A DNA stretch of 64,000 nucleotides from Massilia sp. Mn16-1_5 (GTDB lineage: Bacteria; Pseudomonadota; Gammaproteobacteria; Burkholderiales; Burkholderiaceae_D): positions 372,001-436,000 of the forward strand of contig NZ_PPXQ01000001.1 of NCBI RefSeq assembly GCF_004798585.1, read 5' to 3'. This document shows positions 1 through 8,089 of the stretch, one piece after another (position 1 is the stretch's first letter; the number at the start of each line of letters is the position of its first letter). Under the pieces are notes generated by a model, which saw only the letters and a program-made list of their open reading frames with translations, did not search any database and was not told where the DNA came from. A program made the position numbers and the translations under genes.

Positions 1-90
1 TTCACCACGCGTGAAATCGGCGGGAAGCGCGTAAATAAAGGCGAAATGCGAAGCGCAGGGGCCTTGAAAAGGCCGAGAAAGGAAAGGGGG

Positions 91-110
91 GCGGCCCCGG
101 ACGGGGCCGC
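91..110 (-). terminator. GC-rich hairpin, possible terminator of the 130-390 gene
   Basis: Perfect 8-bp stem (GCGGCCCC / GGGGCCGC) with a 4-nt loop, about 20 bases past the stop codon of the minus-strand gene at 130-390. On the minus strand it is followed by a C-run and then a pyrimidine stretch rather than a clean U-tract, so termination is only inferred. Confidence 0.35.
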
Positions 111-129
111 GGAAAGGCGTGCTGCGGAA

Positions 130-390
130 CTAGTTGAACGGGTTGGCGACGTCCTGCACGTCGGGTGGCGGCAGGCGTTCCGGCAGGGTCTGCCCTTCCA
201 GCTTCGCCAGGACCGCGCCGAGGATCTCGTGCAGGCGCCGCGCATGCGCCAGGCCCTGCTGGTCGGCGGTCAGGTCGACGTCGCCCGAGATCGTGATGCG
301 GTCCAGGCGGTTCTCGATCATCAGGTTATCGATCTGCAGCACGTCGGCTTCGTTCGCATAGGGCACAAAGGTCTTCTTCTTCGCGGTCAT
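130..390 (-). CDS. Small conserved-type hypothetical protein (86 aa)
   Basis: An 86-residue soluble protein with no signal peptide, membrane segment or recognised catalytic motif. It starts MTAKKKTFVPYANEADVLQI and ends in a proline-rich tail (LPPPDVQDVANPFN). A longer open frame runs upstream in the same phase, but the ATG at 390 is preferred because the upstream part is antisense to and out of frame with the nuclease gene. It lies 26 bases downstream of the nuclease stop on the same strand, so the two are probably co-transcribed. The middle (IDNLMIENRLDRITISGDVD) looks like a short beta-rich segment, followed by a helix rich in His, Arg and Leu. I do not recognise a function. Confidence 0.7.
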   Translation of the reverse strand: MTAKKKTFVPYANEADVLQIDNLMIENRLDRITISGDVDLTADQQGLAHARRLHEILGAVLAKLEGQTLPERLPPPDVQDVANPFN

Positions 391-416
391 GGATGGCTCC
401 GGTTTCGATCTGGGGT

Positions 417-1235
417 TCAGGAAAAGAGATTCGGGAAGACGTATTTTTTCGGCTCCTTGTTCGTCTGCTTGGCGCGAATCCTCGGTAGCGCCAGCATGCG
501 CTCCTTCTGCTGCTGCGTGAGCGAAGGCAGGAATTCGATGCCGAGAATGCGTTCCAGCTCCGCCACCGGGATCACCTGGATGTCGGCGTTCGCCTTGTTC
601 TCGGTGAACCAGGCCGCGGCGCGGCCTTGGCGCGGGCTGTAGACCACCTTGTACAAATGGGTCGGCACCAGCACGTTGCCGATCTTGCGCACGTTGGTGC
701 CGAGGTAGGCCGGACCGGTGATCACGTACAGCTCCCCTTCCTTCTTCGCCATCTTGCGCACCGCGCCTTCGATCGGCGCCCAGATGTGGCGGTTGTGGTC
801 GCCGTCCTGGGGCACCATGTTCGCCAGCGTGAAGCTCTCGCGCTGGGTCACGCGGTCGGGCATGTCGCCGTTCGGCGTCATGTGCCCGCGGTCGTAGCCG
901 CTGCGCGCATAGTCGTCGAGTTCGGCGCGCTGGCTGCGCGGCAGGCGCGGTTCGGGGTGGAAGGCATTGTCGCGCTTCAGGCCCTGGGCCGCGGCGACGT
1001 TTTCGGCGCGCAGGTGCTCGGCCGACCAGAGCGGCGTGCGGGTGACGCCCGAGTGCATGACGCCGAACACGCCGTAGCACAGCTCGCGCGTGGCTACCGC
1101 CAGCTTCGGATTGCGGATCTCGGGTGCGCGGCCGCCGGCGTAGTGGTCGGGGCACAGCGAGTTCGCTGCGAAAGCGAGCATCGGCGCCAGCAGGCCTGCC
1201 ACCAGGGCCGTGCGGGCAATCATTTTCTGGAACAT
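417..1235 (-). CDS. Secreted DNA/RNA non-specific endonuclease (NUC1 family)
   Basis: A 272-residue protein with an N-terminal signal peptide (hydrophobic core about residues 8-22, Ala-Phe-Ala-Ala cleavage region). The NUC1/Serratia-nuclease signature DRGHM is at residues 115-119, with the presumed general base His118. A downstream Asn in DHNRHIW (about residue 148) sits where the Mg2+ ligand of the family lies. These enzymes cut single- and double-stranded DNA and RNA; here the product would act in the periplasm or outside the cell, in nutrient scavenging or defence against foreign DNA. Length fits the family (about 250-280). The ATG at 1235 directly precedes the signal peptide. Family assignment is firm; the physiological role is inferred. 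Confidence 0.9.
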   Translation of the reverse strand: MFQKMIARTALVAGLLAPMLAFAANSLCPDHYAGGRAPEIRNPKLAVATRELCYGVFGVMHSGVTRTPLWSAEHLRAENVAAAQGLKRDNAFHPEPRLPRSQRAELDDYARSGYDRGHMTPNGDMPDRVTQRESFTLANMVPQDGDHNRHIWAPIEGAVRKMAKKEGELYVITGPAYLGTNVRKIGNVLVPTHLYKVVYSPRQGRAAAWFTENKANADIQVIPVAELERILGIEFLPSLTQQQKERMLALPRIRAKQTNKEPKKYVFPNLFS

Positions 1236-1415
1236 GGATGAATCGAAAGAGTGTGACGAATTCGCATTGTAGCCGACACATATGATGCGCCATCAGGACA
1301 GCAGTTCCGCGTCAATACGGGCGCACGATAGGGATGCAGAGGTGCATTGTTGAGAAGAATGCTCTAGAATTGCGGCTCTTTCGATAACATTCCATACCGG
1401 AAACAACCACCGCCG

Positions 1416-1808
1416 ATGGAAAAGGTCCCGTTCCCGGAGGAGTTGCGACGCTTCGTGCTTACCAGCATACCGTCGGTTCCCTTCCTTGAAGCATTACTGC
1501 TGCTGCGTGCGAATCCGGCCCAGCAGTGGCATGCCGACACCCTCGCCCAGCGCCTGTACGTACGCGAGCGCACCGCGCAGACGCTGCTCGAGGACCTGTG
1601 CCGCGCCGGAATGATCGCGCCCTGCGCTGCGCCGAACGAACATTGCTACCAGTACCAGCCTGCCACCGGCGCACTGCGCGAACGCATCGACGCGCTGGCC
1701 GACTTTTACGCGCGGCACCTGGTCGAAGTTACCCACCTCATCCATTCATCTCTCGACCGCAAGGCGCAGCAATTCGCCGACGCCTTCAAATTGCGAAAGG
1801 ACTCGTAA
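1416..1808 (+). CDS. Winged-helix-like small protein (130 aa)
   Basis: A soluble 130-residue protein. Residues about 20-75 read as a winged helix: an LLLLRANPAQQWHADTLAQR helix, then a helix in which YVRERTAQTLLEDLCRAGMI resembles the recognition helix and wing entry of MarR/ArsR-type regulators. The last 45 residues are predicted helical and may dimerise. No effector domain is present. It overlaps the next gene by one base (TAATG), so translation is coupled to the small membrane protein downstream. A DNA-binding role is inferred from fold-like sequence only; it could instead be a protein-interaction winged helix. Confidence 0.7.
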   Translation: MEKVPFPEELRRFVLTSIPSVPFLEALLLLRANPAQQWHADTLAQRLYVRERTAQTLLEDLCRAGMIAPCAAPNEHCYQYQPATGALRERIDALADFYARHLVEVTHLIHSSLDRKAQQFADAFKLRKDS

Positions 1809-2065
1809 TGGCGGTTACGATCTATATCCTGTGCATCCTGACCTCGCTGGCCTGTACCTGGCTGCTGTTCGGCAGCTACCGCCGCACGCGTTATCGCCTG
1901 CTGTTCTGGAGCGGCGCCTGTTTCGCTGTGATGACCCTGAATAACCTGTTCCTCCTGCTCGACAAGATCGTGTTCCCGACGATCGACTTCCTGCCGGCGC
2001 GCCTGATCAGCGCCTTCGTCGCCACCTGCCTGCTGCTGTACGGCCTGATCTACGAAAAGGAGTGA
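1808..2065 (+). CDS. Small three-helix membrane protein (DUF5985-like), first copy
   Basis: An 85-residue hydrophobic protein with three predicted membrane helices (about residues 3-20, 32-50 and 63-80) and a basic loop (YRRTRYR) after the first helix. It begins on the last base of the upstream stop codon and is followed 2 bases later by a second protein of the same design, so the pair looks like a tandem duplication that may assemble together. I recall a DUF5985 family of this size and topology in Burkholderiales, but the assignment is from memory. Function unknown. Confidence 0.7.
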   Translation: MAVTIYILCILTSLACTWLLFGSYRRTRYRLLFWSGACFAVMTLNNLFLLLDKIVFPTIDFLPARLISAFVATCLLLYGLIYEKE

Positions 2066-2067
2066 GC

Positions 2068-2346
2068 ATGACCGATCTCTTCACCGGCGCCATCTGCATG
2101 GGTTCGCTCCTGATCGCGCTCTTCTTCCTGCGCTTCTGGCGCGATTCCGGCGACCGCTTCTTCCTGTATTTTGCGGCCTCCTTCTTCATCGAAGGCCTGC
2201 ACCGCCTGTACTCGGCCCTGCACGACGCCGGCGGCGAGGATTCGCCCCTTCACTACCTGATCCGCCTGCTGGCCTATGGCCTGATCCTGTGGGCGATCCT
2301 GGAAAAGAACCTGCCCCAGCGCGGACGCGAGCGCGACCGCAAGTAG
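2068..2346 (+). CDS. Small three-helix membrane protein (DUF5985-like), second copy
   Basis: A 92-residue protein with three hydrophobic helices and a basic tail (QRGRERDRK). The ATG at 2068 was chosen over an in-frame GTG at 2062 because an AAGGAG ribosome site lies 6-11 bases upstream of the ATG and overlaps the GTG. It shares size, topology and the FFLxFxRxSGDRFF/YRRTRYRLLFW type of loop between helices 1 and 2 with its neighbour, which suggests paralogy. It closes a three-gene coupled operon headed by the winged-helix-like gene. Function unknown. Confidence 0.7.
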   Translation: MTDLFTGAICMGSLLIALFFLRFWRDSGDRFFLYFAASFFIEGLHRLYSALHDAGGEDSPLHYLIRLLAYGLILWAILEKNLPQRGRERDRK

Positions 2347-2413
2347 CGTGCGCCCGGGCCGCCGTGGGTCCGACATAATGCAGTCATGTGAACATTTTGA
2401 TATGGAGAAGCAC

Positions 2414-2665
2414 ATGGCGACCAACGATCCACGCAAGCAGTCCCAAGCGCCGCAGCCAGGCACCGACGAACACAATCGCTCCGAGAACCTGCTGCCGGGC
2501 GACGAAGGCGCCGAGGACGGCCGTTTCGAAGTGGCCGAGGAAGTGAGCCTCGACATCCAGGGCGACGATACCCGCCGCGTCGGCCAGCTGCCGGGCAGCG
2601 TCACCGAATCGATGCCGGACACGGTCCGCACCGAACCCGAGGACGAGAACAAGGGCACGCCCTGA
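2414..2665 (+). CDS. Small acidic hydrophilic hypothetical protein (83 aa)
   Basis: An 83-residue, strongly acidic, low-hydrophobicity protein (many Asp, Glu, Pro, Gly), probably largely disordered. The ATG at 2414 follows a GGAG ribosome site 7 bases upstream; in-frame starts further upstream lack one. No domain recognised. It is followed within 25 bases by a strong terminator, so it ends its transcription unit. An acidic stress-type or chaperone-like small protein is possible, but nothing in the sequence proves it. Confidence 0.6.
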   Translation: MATNDPRKQSQAPQPGTDEHNRSENLLPGDEGAEDGRFEVAEEVSLDIQGDDTRRVGQLPGSVTESMPDTVRTEPEDENKGTP

Positions 2666-2689
2666 CTTTTTCTCTGAACGGCAAGGACA

Positions 2690-2716
2690 AAGCCGCGGTC
2701 GCCCGCGGCTTTTTTT
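2690..2716 (+). terminator. Rho-independent terminator
   Basis: Perfect stem AGCCGCGG / CCGCGGCT with a TCGC loop and a seven-T tract, directly after the acidic small gene. The T-run contains the stop codon of the convergent dioxygenase gene, so the hairpin separates two facing genes. Confidence 0.9.
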
Positions 2717-3551
2717 ACATCGTGATGCCCATTTTGAGGCCTTCGATCGTATGCGCCTGCACGATCGGCTCGAGCCGATCGACCACGCGGCAGGTGATGT
2801 GGCGGCGCAGCTCGGGCGCCAGGCTTTCGTAATAGGCGTGGGTCAGCTGGAGGTCGTGCTTGTCGGCGTTGCGGGCGTCGGGCGCGTCGACGCCGAGCAC
2901 GAAGACCGGGCGCGAACGGTCCGAATGGTTGGCCGTGCCGCGGTGGATGGTCAGCGCCGAACGCGCCGAGATGTCGCCCATCTTCGGCAGCTTGCGCTGT
3001 GCACGTTCCTCGTAGCGCGGCCACAGCTCCTGCGGCGGGAACATCGGGTCGCCGCTTCCCAGGTCGTCCCACTGGGTGCCGGGCGCGATCTCGAACGGCC
3101 CCATGTCCTCGCTCACGTCCACGGTCGTGATGTTGAAGGCGAGCGAATTGATGCGCCGCCCCTGCAGTGTCGCTTCGGGCGAGCGGAAGTCGCGGTGCCA
3201 GGGCTGGTGCAGCGCGCCCGGTCCCGGCACGTCGAATCCGGCTTCGACCACCTTGTAGTCGGGTCCGAGGATGGCGCGGCAGACCGCCACCACCCACGGG
3301 TGGCCGATGATGTCGGCAAAGCCCGACAGGCGCTCCGGATGCACTTCCACGTAATAGCGGTTCGGCCCGCGCGCGAGCGCCCCGCCCGGCTGGCGCTGGG
3401 CCTCTTCGAACAGGGTCGCGATGTCGCGTCCGAGCCGTTCGACCCAGGCGCGTTCGAAAGCGCCCTTGCAGGCGATGATGCCGTCGCCGTAGATCCCGCC
3501 CATGATGGCGGCGACGTCGTAGGATTCGGGGGCGGTGGCTGTGCTGCTCAT
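2715..3551 (-). CDS. Phytanoyl-CoA dioxygenase (PhyH) family Fe(II)/2-oxoglutarate oxygenase
   Basis: A 278-residue soluble protein. The iron-binding HxD pair is seen as WHRDF (His119, Asp121); a distal His lies in TIHRGTANHSD (His203 or His209), followed by Arg214 in RSRP as the likely 2-oxoglutarate anchor. This is the double-stranded beta-helix pattern of PhyH enzymes, which hydroxylate small hydrophobic or metabolite substrates using Fe(II), O2 and 2-oxoglutarate. The substrate cannot be told from sequence. It is a single gene facing a terminator on one side and a repeat cluster on the other. ATG at 3551 gives the family's usual length (about 270-290). Confidence 0.85.
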   Translation of the reverse strand: MSSTATAPESYDVAAIMGGIYGDGIIACKGAFERAWVERLGRDIATLFEEAQRQPGGALARGPNRYYVEVHPERLSGFADIIGHPWVVAVCRAILGPDYKVVEAGFDVPGPGALHQPWHRDFRSPEATLQGRRINSLAFNITTVDVSEDMGPFEIAPGTQWDDLGSGDPMFPPQELWPRYEERAQRKLPKMGDISARSALTIHRGTANHSDRSRPVFVLGVDAPDARNADKHDLQLTHAYYESLAPELRRHITCRVVDRLEPIVQAHTIEGLKMGITM

Positions 3552-3637
3552 GGCTGTCTCCTGTTCTCAAGCGCAGTCATGGTACTGCGAAAGCGCGGCG
3601 CCGGCGCGCACGGGCGTGCTTGAATCACCCGCGCGGC

Positions 3638-3768
3638 ATTATTTGGCGGATGGTGGGCACGGGGCGCCCACCCTACGGCGTCCTGCGTGGAATTATTTGG
3701 CGGATGGTGGGCACGGGGCGCCCACCCTACGGGCGTCATGGTGTAGGGTGGGCGCCCCGTGCCCACCA
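3638..3768. repeat. Cluster of three GTAGGGTGGGC-family repeats
   Basis: Two identical 41-bp direct copies (3638-3678 and 3692-3732), each reading ATTATTTGGCGGATGG then a palindromic GTGGGCACGGGGCGCCCAC and CCCTAC. A third copy is inverted at 3743-3767 (GTAGGGTGGGC...). The last copy is identical over 25 bases to one at 54851-54875. The cluster lies between two minus-strand genes. It can fold into long hairpins and resembles REP-type dispersed palindromes. Confidence 0.9.
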
Positions 3769-3781
3769 AACGCAGCCGCCT

Positions 3782-4207
3782 TCACCACTCCAGCGTCAGC
3801 AGCAGCGCCCCCATGCGCGGCCAGCACAGACGGCTGATCTCGCTGCGCGAGGCCCAGCGAAAGCCGTCCATCTCCGGCGTCGGCGCGCCCGTCTTCGGGT
3901 GCGGGAAGTAGCTGCTGCAGTGGAGCGCAGCCAGGTCGCCCAGCTCGGCGCCGGCATCGACCCGGTACAGGTGCAGGCGCTTGTCGCGCCGGTAGTCGAA
4001 TTCGCCCAGGTCCCGAAAGCGCGCTGGATCGAACGCGACCCCGGCCTCCTCGCGCAGTTCGCGCACGGCCGCTTCCAGCGTCGCTTCGCCCGGATCGCGC
4101 AAGCCCTTCGGAATGTCCCAGGCCGCCGTGTTCGTGACATGGCACAGCAGCAGCCGGCCTTCGTCGTTCAGCACCAGGGTGCCGCAGGATATGGCGAACT
4201 TGCTCAT
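3782..4207 (-). CDS. NUDIX hydrolase
   Basis: A 141-residue protein with a complete Nudix box at residues 35-57 (G-x5-E-x7-REL-R-EEAGV), the Mg2+-binding loop-helix of enzymes that cleave nucleoside diphosphates linked to another group X. The N-terminal strand (SCGTLVLNDEGRLLLCHV) and W/IPKG element are typical. Substrate unknown. Its ATG overlaps the TGA of the upstream histidine-kinase gene (ATGA), so the two are translationally coupled. That pairing is unusual and may mean the hydrolase is expressed only when the kinase message is made. Confidence 0.88.
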   Translation of the reverse strand: MSKFAISCGTLVLNDEGRLLLCHVTNTAAWDIPKGLRDPGEATLEAAVRELREEAGVAFDPARFRDLGEFDYRRDKRLHLYRVDAGAELGDLAALHCSSYFPHPKTGAPTPEMDGFRWASRSEISRLCWPRMGALLLTLEW

Positions 4208-6360
4208 CGGCGCGCTTCGATCGCGGTGGCCAGCGCCTGTTCCAAGGCTTCGCGGCTGACCGGTTTGGTGAGGTGCTGGTCGAACCCGGCCTCGTGCGAG
4301 AGCGTCATGTCGCTGGCCGCGCCCCAGCCGGTCAGGGCTACCAGCACGGTGTCCTTCAGCTCGCTGCTGGCGCGCATGGCGCGCGCCAGTTCATGGCCGT
4401 TCATGCCGGGCAGGCCGATGTCGAGGAAGGCCAGATCCGGCCTCAGCGCGCGCGCCGCGGCCAGGCCGGCCGGGCCGTCGTGCGCCATGCGCGTCTCGTG
4501 CCCGAGGGCGGCCAGCAAGGCGGCCAGGCTTTCGGCTGCGTCGAGATTGTCGTCCACGACCAGCACGCGCAGCGGCCGCAGCGGCGCAGGCGCCTGGCTG
4601 GAACCTGCCGGGTCCCGGGCGTCGCCGGCGGCGCGACGCAGCGGCAGGCGCACGGTGAAGGTGCTGCCGTGCCCGCGTCCGGCGCTGAAAGCATGCACCC
4701 GTCCGCCGTGCAGCTCCACCAGGCGCCGCACCAGGGACAGGCCGATCCCGAGTCCGCCCTGGGCCCGGTCGAGACTGCTGCGCACCTGGGTAAACATCTC
4801 GAACACCGAACCGATCGCGTCGGGCGCGATGCCGATGCCGCTGTCGGTCACCGCGACCACCGCCTGTCCCTCCTCGCGCCAGGCGGACAGCGAGATGCGT
4901 CCGCCGCCCGGCGTGTACTTGGCGGCGTTGTTCAGGAGGTTGGACAGCACCTGCACCAGGCGCGTCAGGTCGGCGTCGAGCGGCAGCGGCTCCTCGGGCA
5001 GGCTGACCTGCAGCCGGTGCTTGCCGGCGTCGATGAGGGCGCTGCTGCTTTCGACCGCCATCGTCACCGCCGTGCGCAGGTCGATCGCTTCCTTTTTCAG
5101 TTCGATCCGCCCGCGCGTGATGCGCGCGATGTCGAGCAGGTCGTCGACCAGGTGGATCAGCTGGCCCAGCTGGCGGTCCATCATCTCGTGCACGCGGCCC
5201 GCCGTCGCGACATTACCGGGCGCCATGCGCAGCAGATCGAGGCCGGTGCGGATCGGCGCCAGTGGATTGCGCAGTTCGTGCGCCAGCGTGGCCAGGAACT
5301 CGCTCTTGCGGTGATCGGCCTCGGACAGGTCGGCGGCGATCCGGCGCAGCTCGTTCTCGGCGCGCTTTTGCTCGGTGATGTCGCGCGTGATCGTCGCCAG
5401 GCCGAGGTGGGCGCCGTCGGCGCCGTGCACGGCGAAGCCCTTGAAGTAGACCGGGACCGGGGCGGCCGCGGCGGAGGTTCCGCCACGCGCCGCGAAGGCA
5501 AGCTCGCCCTCCCATTTTTGCGGTGCGCCGCGCAGCGCCGGCAGCACGTCGGTGCGGACAAAAGCGCGGCAGTCGTTCGAGAAGAAGTCGAGCAGGCGCG
5601 CGCCGCTGATGTCGGCTTCGAGCCCGATTCCCGCCATCGCGCGTCCCGCCCGGTTCAGGTAAAGGCCGGTGCCATCGGGCGCGAAGATGCCGATGAAGTC
5701 CGAGGATTGCTCCGCCACCGCGGCCAGCCGGCGCACCCCCGCCTCGGCCTGGCGCCGCTCGCTCTCGTCGCGCAGATAGAGGGCGATGCCGCCGTCCGGC
5801 GTCGGGAAGCAGCTGATCTCGTACCAGCCGCCCCAGGCCGGAAGTTCGGCCTCGAGCCGGGTGGCCGCGCGCGCGGCGGCGCAGCGGCGGCAGGCGCTTT
5901 CGTGCGCACTGCCGTGCCAGTCGGGGAACAGGTCCCAGAAGACTTCGCCGAGCAGCTGCGAGCGGTCCAGGCCTGTGATCCGTTCGGCGGCCGCGTTGGC
6001 ATAGCCGATGCGCCAGCTGGCGTCGACTGCGATGAAGCCGTCGAGCATGCTTTCCAAAATCGCGCGCGAGCGTTCCTCCGCCAGCTGGCGCGCCGCGGCT
6101 TCGGCGCGCTGGCCGATCACCAGCGAGGCGGTATTTGCCAGCAGGGCCAGCGCCGATTCGTCGCGCGCCGCGCGGGCCGAACCAAGCCGGTAATACCAGG
6201 TGAAGGCGCCCAGCACGCCGCCGGCCGGCGACAGGATGGGCAAGGCGCGGCAGCTGGAGAGGCCCGCCGCCAGCGCCTGCGCGCGGCAGCGCTCCCACAG
6301 CGGATCGCCGGCGATGTCCTGGCAGTCGACCGGCTCGCCGCGCCAGGCCGCGGTGCCGCC
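4204..6360 (-). CDS. Hybrid sensor histidine kinase, N-terminus missing (5'-truncated)
   Basis: Reading from the truncated 5' side: the C-terminal half of a GAF domain (WRGEPVDCQDIAGDPLW), a PAS domain beginning SRAILESMLDGFIAVD, a second PAS/PAC, a HisKA phospho-acceptor helix (HELRNPLAPIRTG), an HATPase_c domain with N box (NLLNNAAKYTPGG) and G boxes (DSGIGI, GGLGIGLSLV), and a receiver with VVDDN, DIGLPGMNG and a conserved Lys in LTKP. No membrane helix is seen. The GAF domain stops abruptly near 6350, where the opposite strand becomes the Ala-rich leader of a multicopper oxidase. No credible start codon or ribosome site exists at that point. The frame stays open to 8130, but that is antisense to the oxidase. 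Probably a deletion remnant or an assembly join. Its stop overlaps the start of the NUDIX gene. Confidence 0.85.
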   Translation of the reverse strand, partial: GGTAAWRGEPVDCQDIAGDPLWERCRAQALAAGLSSCRALPILSPAGGVLGAFTWYYRLGSARAARDESALALLANTASLVIGQRAEAAARQLAEERSRAILESMLDGFIAVDASWRIGYANAAAERITGLDRSQLLGEVFWDLFPDWHGSAHESACRRCAAARAATRLEAELPAWGGWYEISCFPTPDGGIALYLRDESERRQAEAGVRRLAAVAEQSSDFIGIFAPDGTGLYLNRAGRAMAGIGLEADISGARLLDFFSNDCRAFVRTDVLPALRGAPQKWEGELAFAARGGTSAAAAPVPVYFKGFAVHGADGAHLGLATITRDITEQKRAENELRRIAADLSEADHRKSEFLATLAHELRNPLAPIRTGLDLLRMAPGNVATAGRVHEMMDRQLGQLIHLVDDLLDIARITRGRIELKKEAIDLRTAVTMAVESSSALIDAGKHRLQVSLPEEPLPLDADLTRLVQVLSNLLNNAAKYTPGGGRISLSAWREEGQAVVAVTDSGIGIAPDAIGSVFEMFTQVRSSLDRAQGGLGIGLSLVRRLVELHGGRVHAFSAGRGHGSTFTVRLPLRRAAGDARDPAGSSQAPAPLRPLRVLVVDDNLDAAESLAALLAALGHETRMAHDGPAGLAAARALRPDLAFLDIGLPGMNGHELARAMRASSELKDTVLVALTGWGAASDMTLSHEAGFDQHLTKPVSREALEQALATAIEARR

Positions 6361-8055
6361 GCCGCCGCCTCCGGCGGCGCTGCCACGGCCGCGGCCGCGG
6401 GCGCAGCGGCCGGCAGCCCGGTCGCCACGGCCGGAACGAATACCGGCATCACCACCTTCAAGACGGCCGAGGTCGGGCGCGCGCCCTACACGACGCCTTT
6501 TATCGTGCCGCTGCCGATGCCGCCGATCAAGGAGCCGGTCAGCGGCCTCAGTCCCGAGCCGGGCGAATATCCCGACGAGAAGGAAGCCGGCCGTCTGCCG
6601 CATCAGGCCTGGAGCCGCTTTCCGCCGCAGAAGTTCTATTACCTGAAGGTCGAGGAGAAGGAGCACGAGTTCCATCCCGAACTGCCGAAGCAGAAGATCT
6701 GGGGCTACGACGGCATCACGCCGGGACCGACCTTCGTCGTGAAATACGGCGAACCGGTCCTGGTGCGCATCGAGAACGCGCTGCCGCTCGACCACGTCGG
6801 CTACGGCACGCCCGAGATCTCGACCCACCTGCACAACGGCCACACGCCTTCCGAGAGCGACGGCTTCCCGGGCGACTACTACAGCGAAAGGAAGTGCGGC
6901 TCGACCCTGAGCCGGCCTGGCAAATTCAAGGACCACCACTACCCGAACGTCTGCTCCAACTTCACCGGCTACCCGGACACCGGCGGCGACCATAACCTGG
7001 CGCTCGGCACCCTGTGGTACCACGACCACCGCATGGAGTTCACGGCGCCCAACGTCTACCGCGGGCTGGCAGGCTTCTACCTGATCTTCGACGAGCTCGA
7101 TTGCGACGACGAGAACGACGATCACGAGGGCGCGCTGCGTTTGCCGTCCGGCGTCGGCAAGTACGATATCCCGCTGGTGTTCCAGGACCGCCGCTTCGAT
7201 TCGGGCGGCTACCTGTACTTCGACCAGCTCGATCCGGAAGGGATCGTCGGCGACAAGTTCCTGGTCAACGGCAAGATCCAGCCCTTCTTCTCGGTCGAGC
7301 GGCGCAAGTACCGCTTCCGCATGCTGAACGGCTCGCCGCTGCGCTTCTACGAGTTCTACCTGGTGTATCAGGGTGTGGACCAGAGCTTCGTCCAGATCGG
7401 CAACGATGGCAACCTGCTGCCGGCACCGGTCACGACGACCAAATTGCGCCTGGGCGTGGCCGAGCGCGGCGATTTGATTGTCGACTTCTCCCAGTACCCG
7501 CTCGGTTCGAAACTCTACATCGTCAACAAGCTGGAACACCTGGACGGACGCGGGCCGACCGGGACCATCCTGAATCCCGGCACCCAGATCATGCGCATCG
7601 ACGTCGACCGGGAGCCGGAGTCGCCCGACCTTAGCCGCATTCCGGCGGTGCTGCGCCCGCTGCCGCCGATCGACCTGCGCAAGTCGCGGCCCGAGCGCCG
7701 CTTCGACTTCGGGCGCCTGAACAATATGTGGACCGTGAACGACAAGCTGTTCGACGAGACGAAGCCGATCGCGTCGATCAAGCGCGGCGTCGAGGAGATC
7801 TGGACGCTGCGCGGGAAGGGCAGCTGGAGCCATCCGGTGCACATCCACTTCGAGGAGATGCGCATCCTGTCGCGCAACGGCCGCCCGCCGCCACCGCACG
7901 AAGCGGGGCGCAAGGACGTGTTCGTGCTCAGTCCCGGCGAAGAGGTGCGCATCCTGGTGTGCTTCCGCGACTTCACCGGCAAGTACGTCATGCATTGCCA
8001 TAACACGGTGCACGAAGACCACCACATGATGGCGCGCTTCGACGTCGTGGCTTGA
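6352..8055 (+). CDS. Multicopper oxidase, 5'-truncated copy
   Basis: About 567 residues of a bilirubin-oxidase/CotA-like multicopper oxidase. All four copper signatures are visible: STHLHNGHTPSESDG, WYHDHRM, HPVHIHF and MHCHNTVHEDHHMM. It aligns throughout with the intact paralogue at 10972-12858. The missing part is roughly the first 45 residues (start codon and export signal). The sequence enters within an Ala/Gly-rich linker (about 6352-6420) straight from antisense kinase sequence. The first in-frame ATG (6517) or GTG (6505) would give a leaderless protein. As written it is probably not exported, so it is either a pseudogene or the product of a collapsed assembly. The SCO gene follows 34 bases downstream. 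Confidence 0.85.
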   Translation, partial: GAAAAASGGAATAAAAGAAAGSPVATAGTNTGITTFKTAEVGRAPYTTPFIVPLPMPPIKEPVSGLSPEPGEYPDEKEAGRLPHQAWSRFPPQKFYYLKVEEKEHEFHPELPKQKIWGYDGITPGPTFVVKYGEPVLVRIENALPLDHVGYGTPEISTHLHNGHTPSESDGFPGDYYSERKCGSTLSRPGKFKDHHYPNVCSNFTGYPDTGGDHNLALGTLWYHDHRMEFTAPNVYRGLAGFYLIFDELDCDDENDDHEGALRLPSGVGKYDIPLVFQDRRFDSGGYLYFDQLDPEGIVGDKFLVNGKIQPFFSVERRKYRFRMLNGSPLRFYEFYLVYQGVDQSFVQIGNDGNLLPAPVTTTKLRLGVAERGDLIVDFSQYPLGSKLYIVNKLEHLDGRGPTGTILNPGTQIMRIDVDREPESPDLSRIPAVLRPLPPIDLRKSRPERRFDFGRLNNMWTVNDKLFDETKPIASIKRGVEEIWTLRGKGSWSHPVHIHFEEMRILSRNGRPPPPHEAGRKDVFVLSPGEEVRILVCFRDFTGKYVMHCHNTVHEDHHMMARFDVVA

Positions 8056-8089
8056 CACAGTCTGGTCCAATAAAAACGAGGGGAACATC

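Noticed and set aside
3620..5314. 564-codon plus-strand frame running from the repeat cluster
   Set aside because: It reads through repeats and antisense to NUDIX and kinase genes; composition is Arg/Ser-rich shadow.
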